This document shows positions 58,619 to 64,000 of a stretch of 64,000 bases of DNA, piece by piece. Each line of letters begins with the position of its first letter. Positions within the stretch are counted from its first letter, which is position 1. This DNA comes from Liolophura sinensis (taxonomy: Eukaryota; Mollusca; Polyplacophora; Chitonida; Chitonidae), in contig NC_088302.1 in NCBI RefSeq assembly GCF_032854445.1, positions 60,001-124,000 of the forward strand, written 5' to 3'. The notes under the pieces are model-generated. The model worked only from the letters and a program-made list of their open reading frames with translations. It did no database searches and was not told the DNA's origin. A program made the position numbers and the translations under genes.

Positions 58619-60310
58619 TCATCGTATATAGTGGTGATCACTGACAGGCATACTGGAATCACTTTGGATATATTGGTGGCCTATAACTGACATACTGCAA
58701 CTGCCCTGTATATAATGCTGACCTTTGACAAGCATACTGCAAGCACAGTGTATATGATGCTCATCTCTGACAGGCATTCTGCAATCCCCTTTTATATAAT
58801 GCTCACATGTGACAGCCATACTGCAATCACCTTGTATATAATGCTCACCTCTGACAAGCATACTGCAATCACCTTGTATACAATGTTCACCTCTGACAAG
58901 CATACTGCAATCACCTTGTATATAATGCTCACCTCTGACAAGCATACTGCAATCACCTTGTGTATAATGTTCAGCTATGACAGCAATACTGCAATCACCT
59001 TGTATATAATGCTCACCTCTGACAAGCATACTGCAATCACCTTGTGTATAATGTTCAGCTATGACAGCAATACTGCAATCACCTTGTATATAATGCTCAC
59101 CTCTGACAAGCACACTGCAATCACCTTGTATATAATGTTCAGCTATGACAGCAATACTGCAATCACCTTGTATATAATGTTCAGCTCTAACAAGCATACT
59201 GCAATCACCTTGTATATAATGTTCAGCTATGACAGGCGTACTGCAATCACCTTGTATATATTCCTCACCTCTGACAGCCTTACTGCAATCACCTTGTATA
59301 TAATGCTCACCTGTGACAGCCTTACCGCAATCACCTTGTGTATAATGCTCAGCTCGAACAGGCTTACTGCAATCACCTTGTACATGTATATAATGCTCGC
59401 CTGTGACAGCCTTACTACAATCACCTTGTGTATAATGCTCAGCTCGAACAGGCTTACTGCAATCACCTTGTATATAATGTTCAGCTATGACAAGCATACT
59501 GCAATCACCTTGTATATATTCCTCACCTCTGACAGCCTTACTGCAATCACCTTGTATATAATGCTCACCTGTGACAGCCTTACCGCAATCACCTTGTGTA
59601 TAATGCTCAGCTCGAACAGGCTTACAGCAATCACCTTGTACATGTATGTAATGTTCACCTGTGACAGCCTTACTGCAATCACCTTGTGTATAATGCTCAG
59701 CTCGAGCAGGCTTACTGCATTCACCTTGTACATGTATATAATGTTCACCTGTGAAAGCCTTACTGCAATCACCTTGTGTATAATGCTCAGCTCGAACAGG
59801 CTTACAGCAATCACCTTGTACATGTATATAATGTTCACCTGTGACAGCCTTACTGCAATCACCTTGTGTATAATGCTCAGCTCGAACAGGCTTACTGCAA
59901 TCACCTTGTACATGTATATAATGTTCACCTGTGAAAGCCTTACTGCAATCACCTTGTGTATAATGCTCAGCTCGAACAGGCTTACAGCAATCACCTTGTA
60001 CATGTATATAATGTTCACCTGTGAAAGCCTTACTACAATCACCTTGTGTATAATGCTCAGCTCGAACAGGCTTACTGCAATCACCTTGTATATAATGTTC
60101 AGCTATGACAAGCATACTGCAATCACCTTGTATATATTCCTCACCTCTGACAGCCTTACTGCAATCACCTTGTACATGTATATAATGTTCACCTGTGACA
60201 GCCTTACCGCAATCACCTTGTGTATAATGCTCAGCTCGAACAGGCTTACAGCAATCACCTTGTACATGTATATAATGCTCACCTGTGACAGCCTTACTGC
60301 AATCACTATA
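58619..60310. repeat. 42/48-bp superarray with 90-bp higher-order repeat
   Basis: Units of 42 bp (CTGCAATCACCTTGTATATA, ATGCTCACCTCTGACAAGCA, TA) and 48-bp units with a 6-bp insertion (TACATGTATATA). CTCGAACAGG or its variant recurs at 59,353, 59,443, 59,611, 59,701, 59,791, 59,881, 59,971, 60,061 and 60,235. Spacings are 90 (42+48), 168 (4 x 42) and 174 (48 + 3 x 42), a clear higher-order structure. Frames on both strands remain open throughout. Confidence 0.95.
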
Positions 60311-60403
60311 ATGGAGATAATATGTGAGTGTGTAACAGAGGGCTACACCAACGAGCCACGAATGGCCTTTTGACTTTGCTACTTTAGTTAATATTCTGTA
60401 CAT
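58619..60403 (-). CDS. Hypothetical 594-codon open frame of 14-residue Cys repeats; probably a by-product of the minisatellite
   Basis: An ATG at 60,401-60,403, outside the array, opens a frame running through the whole 42/48-bp array to a stop at 58,619. The unique N-terminus has basic residues, then WLVGVALCYTLTYYL, resembling a signal peptide or anchor. About 40 repeats follow of the type GDCSKAVTGEHYIHVQ or GDCSMLVRGEHYIQ, with the Cys in nearly every repeat. The 48-bp variants add two codons (HV) without breaking frame. Against a gene: the plus strand is open over the same span (552 codons), the same unit is frame-broken at 54.2-55.1 kb, and 42 bp is simply a multiple of 3. No known family recognised. 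Confidence 0.2.
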   Translation of the reverse strand: MYRILTKVAKSKGHSWLVGVALCYTLTYYLHYSDCSKAVTGEHYIHVQGDCCKPVRAEHYTQGDCGKAVTGEHYIHVQGDCSKAVRGEEYIQGDCSMLVIAEHYIQGDCSKPVRAEHYTQGDCSKAFTGEHYIHVQGDCCKPVRAEHYTQGDCSKAFTGEHYIHVQGDCSKPVRAEHYTQGDCSKAVTGEHYIHVQGDCCKPVRAEHYTQGDCSKAFTGEHYIHVQGECSKPARAEHYTQGDCSKAVTGEHYIHVQGDCCKPVRAEHYTQGDCGKAVTGEHYIQGDCSKAVRGEEYIQGDCSMLVIAEHYIQGDCSKPVRAEHYTQGDCSKAVTGEHYIHVQGDCSKPVRAEHYTQGDCGKAVTGEHYIQGDCSKAVRGEEYIQGDCSTPVIAEHYIQGDCSMLVRAEHYIQGDCSIAVIAEHYIQGDCSVLVRGEHYIQGDCSIAVIAEHYTQGDCSMLVRGEHYIQGDCSIAVIAEHYTQGDCSMLVRGEHYIQGDCSMLVRGEHCIQGDCSMLVRGEHYIQGDCSMAVTCEHYIKGDCRMPVRDEHHIHCACSMLVKGQHYIQGSCSMSVIGHQYIQSDSSMPVSDHHYIR

Positions 60404-61289
60404 ATTTCAAGACAGTAGCCAAATAAATGTAATTTTGACATGCATAGCATACATAAAGAATGTGTACCAAAAAAAGAGTTGTCTATCTTGTTTACACTGA
60501 ATATTGGTATAATATGGGGTTTTCTCTATCGCCTAACGCTGTATGAAACGTCACCACAATGCTCTATGGCTGAACACTTTGTTTAGTCAGCTTTGGAGCG
60601 TACTTTTTTTTCTGTTGAATGGTTCAAGTGTTGATATGTGTTAGAGAGTGTTGATTGTGTAGTGTCATGGAGGTGTGGCAGCACGCCTCACAGTTATCGC
60701 TGGCCCCACCCCCTCCTCATCTCAGCCATGGCTTACAGAGTCAAGAAAATACTTACTGGCGATATTTAACACTTTGTATACACGACCATATGGCCTCATA
60801 GAAGGAGCTTCTTTGAGCTTGGCTATCCAATAGCTATTCCTTCTGTTTATTCTTCAGTGTCAGGACATCATGTGCTGGCCTTTTTAAGATGCTATGATAG
60901 GCACGCCCGTCCAGTATGGGATCATTTATTCCGAGGGCAGTCACACAATACCTATTCAAAACTATGGCCAAACATTCTCTCGAAAGAAAATATAATTAGG
61001 TAAAAATCTCACGAGACACATCTGTACAATAGGGCAGAGGAATGGAGAGACAAGACAAGCACGAAAAGTATGGCAGATAACCTCATTCCTCTATCGGCCC
61101 ATATTCGGCTTTATTTCAAAACTTGCTGCTGTAAATACTGTATATCAAAAAGTCTGTTCATAGTTCTTTTACTTTTGGCTTTCCGTTTGCAAAACATTTC
61201 ATTTAAATTGTTTAATTCTCTACGTGATCATAAACTGTGATCTTTTTAAAAAGAGAAAGCCGCAGAAATGTACAATTCACCGCCCTGTT
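60404..61289. other. Unique stretch
   Basis: Single-copy sequence between arrays. No recognisable gene or RNA. It would include the upstream region of the minus-strand repeat frame; I see no convincing core promoter. Confidence 0.45.
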
Positions 61290-61294
61290 AGTAA

Positions 61295-61925
61295 AATGAG
61301 CTTAATCCATGAACGTCCCATGTTTTTAACATGAGCTTAATCCATGAACGTCCCATGTGCTCAACATGAGCTTAATCCATGAACATCTCATGTGCTCAAC
61401 ATGAGATTAATCCATGAACATCCCATGTGCTCAACATGAGCTTAATCCATGAACATCCCATGTGCTCAACATGAGCTTAATCCATGAACATCCCATGTGC
61501 TCAACATGAGCTTAATCCATGAACATCCCATGTGCTCAACATGAGCTCAATCCATGAACATCCCATGTGCTCAACATGAGCTTAATCCATGAACATTTCA
61601 TGTGCTCAACATGAGCTTAATCCATGAACATCCCATGTGCTCAACATGAGCTTAATCCATGAACATTTCATGTGCTCAACATGAGCTTAATCCATGAACA
61701 TCCCATGTGCTCAACATGAGATTAATCCATGAACATCCCATGTGCTCAACATGAGATTAATCCATGAACATTTCATGTGCTCAACATGAGTTTAAATCCA
61801 TGAACATCCCATGTGCTCAACATGAGCTTAATCCATGAACATCCCATGTGCTCAACATGAGCTTAATCCATGAACATCCCATGTGCTCAACATGAGATTA
61901 ATCCATGAACAACCCATTTGCTCAA
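61295..61925. repeat. 35-bp minisatellite array
   Basis: About 18 highly similar copies of TCAACATGAGCTTAATCCAT plus GAACATCCCATGTGC. Recurrent variants (CATTTCATG, GAGATTAATC) are shared among non-adjacent copies. Confidence 0.96.
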
Positions 61926-63484
61926 CACCTACTTGAAAGCACAAAACACGAGAGGCAAGTTTAATTTGAAAAAGTCATATGGTACTAAAATGGTGCCACG
62001 TGCGTATAAAATACAATTAACGGTAAACATTTATCCAAATCAGAACATTGAGGACTTCCACGAATAAATGAATATAATGTTGCAAAAGTGTTGTAAACGA
62101 ATAGTTTCTTTGCTAATTATAAATGCTAGGTAGGACCCTGATTGGAATTATCCCTGCGTGAAGCTTTCATTCGCCGCAATTACAGTTGGAGCACATATCA
62201 GGTCCTTTTCGGTGGACTATACGCCTCCTATTGATACAGTGTTGAACTGTTTGGTACATGTACTATCTTAGTCATCAAGAAACGTGTTAAATATTACTAC
62301 TGCGGCAATTATCACATACACTTGCCAGTCAAACAAGGTTTTTTAAACGGATAAAATGGTGTCTTAATCCACGTTCATTTCATAAAATTTGTGCAAACAC
62401 ATTCGCGAATTACACCTAAAATATATCGCTTTGAAATTATGTAACGTTTAGAGCGTTTTGGAACCATAAATTAACAGCAAATCTCATAAAAGACACACTG
62501 CTTCAAACACAATAAGGAATAATGATCTTCACTGCACCATGGCGCATGTATTCAGTCCTACTAGAGAAACAGCTGTATTAAGATTTCTAGACGTGTTAGG
62601 ACATGCTCTGCAAGCCCTTGCCAGCTACGTATGAGGTAGTGTTAAACCTGACAGGACTACATGACTGACTTTGTCAGTCCACGGCAGCCTTTATAACGAC
62701 CGTGTAATGAGGCAATGACTCAAAATGACAAAATTCTCCATGGCAACAATGACCAGCTTGTTGCCATTCCAAGCTTTGCCCTAGCCAGTTTCAAATGCCG
62801 TTAATTACAGTAAGTCAAGAAATTAGCAGGCACTAACATTTTTATATCCAGGTGTCGCTTGACGCTGGTAATCTGAGGTCAGGCAGGTTCGTGCAAGCTC
62901 AGCTTCCTGTCAAGTAGAAGGCGGACTCGTCTTCTCAGAGCAGTATTATGTCCTTACATAAATACAGGAATAATTCGGGGGCTGAACCATTCAGCCGGCT
63001 CGGACTCGCAGGGCTACGACCTTACACAGCCAACGTATACTTTCTTTTTAAGCAAACACGAATGGTCGACTACACGAGCACCTGAAAAAGACACTTTGTT
63101 CCCAGATTGTGTGCCTTTCGTTAACACGGTCAACACTCTCCAATATCAGCGGCGGATTTGGCTTTAGCTACGTAAACTCACATGTCACTATCAACCGCCT
63201 CCTAGTCTATGGCCCCACTGACTTTTCTTTCTATGAAGAGCGTCTAGGGCGTATAACAAGATTGGCCATCTGAAAGGGAGGAAGCAAATATGCTACAATG
63301 CTTTGTCAGTTCACGGCAGATTGGCTAAATTGTTAGTGGCCGTGAAAAGGGACGTGTGAGCTTTAGATGAGACAGTCTGTGACTAGATATAAACCAAGAG
63401 AATTCTTCAGGCTTAGAGATGACTCGTACAAGGTAACCAGTCCCCGCTTTGTCAATTCACGACACATTGGCTAAATTCTTAGTA
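61926..63484. other. Unique stretch with a three-times repeated 40-bp phrase
   Basis: CTTTGTCAGTCCACGGCAG at about 62,670 recurs as CTTTGTCAGTTCACGGCAGA (63,301) and CTTTGTCAATTCACGACACA (63,446). The last two share TTGGCTAAATT and TTAGTAGC-type continuation. No gene recognised. Confidence 0.5.
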
Positions 63485-63489
63485 GCTCT

Positions 63490-64000
63490 CGCTTAGGGTA
63501 CAAAAGCCAATGTTACATGTATCTCTCTCTTTAGGCACACAATCCAGTATTAAATGTACCTCTCTTTAGACCACCCAAGCAAATGTTACGTATATCTGTC
63601 TTTTAGGGCACACAAGCCAATGTTACGTGTATCTCTCTCTTAGGGCACACAAGCCAATGTTACGTGTGTTTCTCTCTCAGGGCACACAAGCGTGTGTCTC
63701 TCTTTTGAGGCACACAATGGAGTATTAAATGTAGCTCTCTCTTAGATCACCCAAGCCAATGTTACATCTGGCTCTCTCTTAGTGAACCCCAAGCCAAGGT
63801 TACATGTCTCTCTCTCTTAGGGCACACATGCCAATGTTACGTGTATCTCTTTCTTAGGGCACACAAAACAATAGTATGTATATTTCTCTCTTAGAGCACA
63901 AAAGCAAATATTACGTGTATCTCTCTCTTAGGGCACACAAGCCAATTTTATATGTAGCTCTCTCTTAGGGCACACAAGCCAGTGTTACATGTAGCTCTCT
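63490..64000. repeat. 37-bp minisatellite array (right edge, continues beyond window)
   Basis: About 14 copies of TCTCTCTCTTAGGGCACACA plus AGCCAATGTTACGTGTA, cut by the window end. One short unit (63,660-63,700) has lost its central part. Confidence 0.94.

Noticed and set aside
1-64000. Minisatellite units selected to keep reading frame
   Set aside because: Unit lengths that are multiples of 3 (45, 24, 33, 66, 51, 48, 27, 54, 42, 111) make up about one third of the families, as expected by chance; others (37, 62, 28, 41, 43, 40, 32, 76, 26, 46, 52, 68, 35) are not.
1-64000. CRISPR arrays
   Set aside because: The arrays are head-to-tail repeats without unique spacers, in a eukaryotic context; the 109 + n x 32 pattern is also made only of repeated units.

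Overview
This is a eukaryotic, intron-era genomic window, most likely from a marine mollusc or another lophotrochozoan. The evidence is two families of tRNA-derived SINEs of a type I associate with mollusc genomes, a decayed LINE, a TA-flanked MITE, very long non-coding stretches, splice-type exon boundaries, and no compact genes, operons or Shine-Dalgarno sites. The class or species cannot be fixed from the sequence alone.

The dominant content is tandem repeats. Roughly half of the window (about 34 kb by my own tally) is a mosaic of about 30 minisatellite families with units of 24 to 76 bp, often directly abutting each other. Left third (1-21,500): a 45-bp array at the left edge, a 207-bp MITE, one convincing thrombospondin type 1 (TSP1) exon on the minus strand (2740-2963), 24-bp and 37-bp arrays (3.1-5.0 kb), 62-bp and 33-bp arrays (7.3-9.25 kb and 10.4-11.1 kb), 28-bp and 51-bp arrays (11.3-12.5 kb), an unexplained dispersed element with repeated TCACGTGA palindromes (13.2-15.3 kb), a SINE, a dead non-LTR retrotransposon (15.8-17.5 kb) and a 43-bp array (17.6-18.5 kb). 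Middle third (21,500-43,000): 48-bp, 40-bp, 32/109-bp ladder, 38/76-bp, 26-bp, CRE-containing 46-bp, 37-bp and 28-bp arrays, separated by short unique or AT-rich gaps. Right third (43,000-64,000): an (AT)n microsatellite, 52-bp, 68-bp, 27-bp, 54-bp, 111-bp and 43-bp arrays, a 6-kb superarray of a 42-bp unit (54.2-60.3 kb) interrupted by two SINEs, a 35-bp array and a 37-bp array that runs off the right edge.

Very few protein-coding features can be supported. The TSP1 exon is the best. A minus-strand candidate exon at 51.95-52.39 kb and several weaker ones are listed at low confidence. The long open frames inside repeat arrays (up to about 1,100 codons at 30.8-34.2 kb) are best explained by repeat units that lack stop codons: they are open in more than one frame or strand, often lack an ATG, and across families the unit length is a multiple of three only about as often as chance predicts. 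There is no set of genes working together here. The window looks like intronic or intergenic DNA shaped by minisatellite amplification and retroposition.
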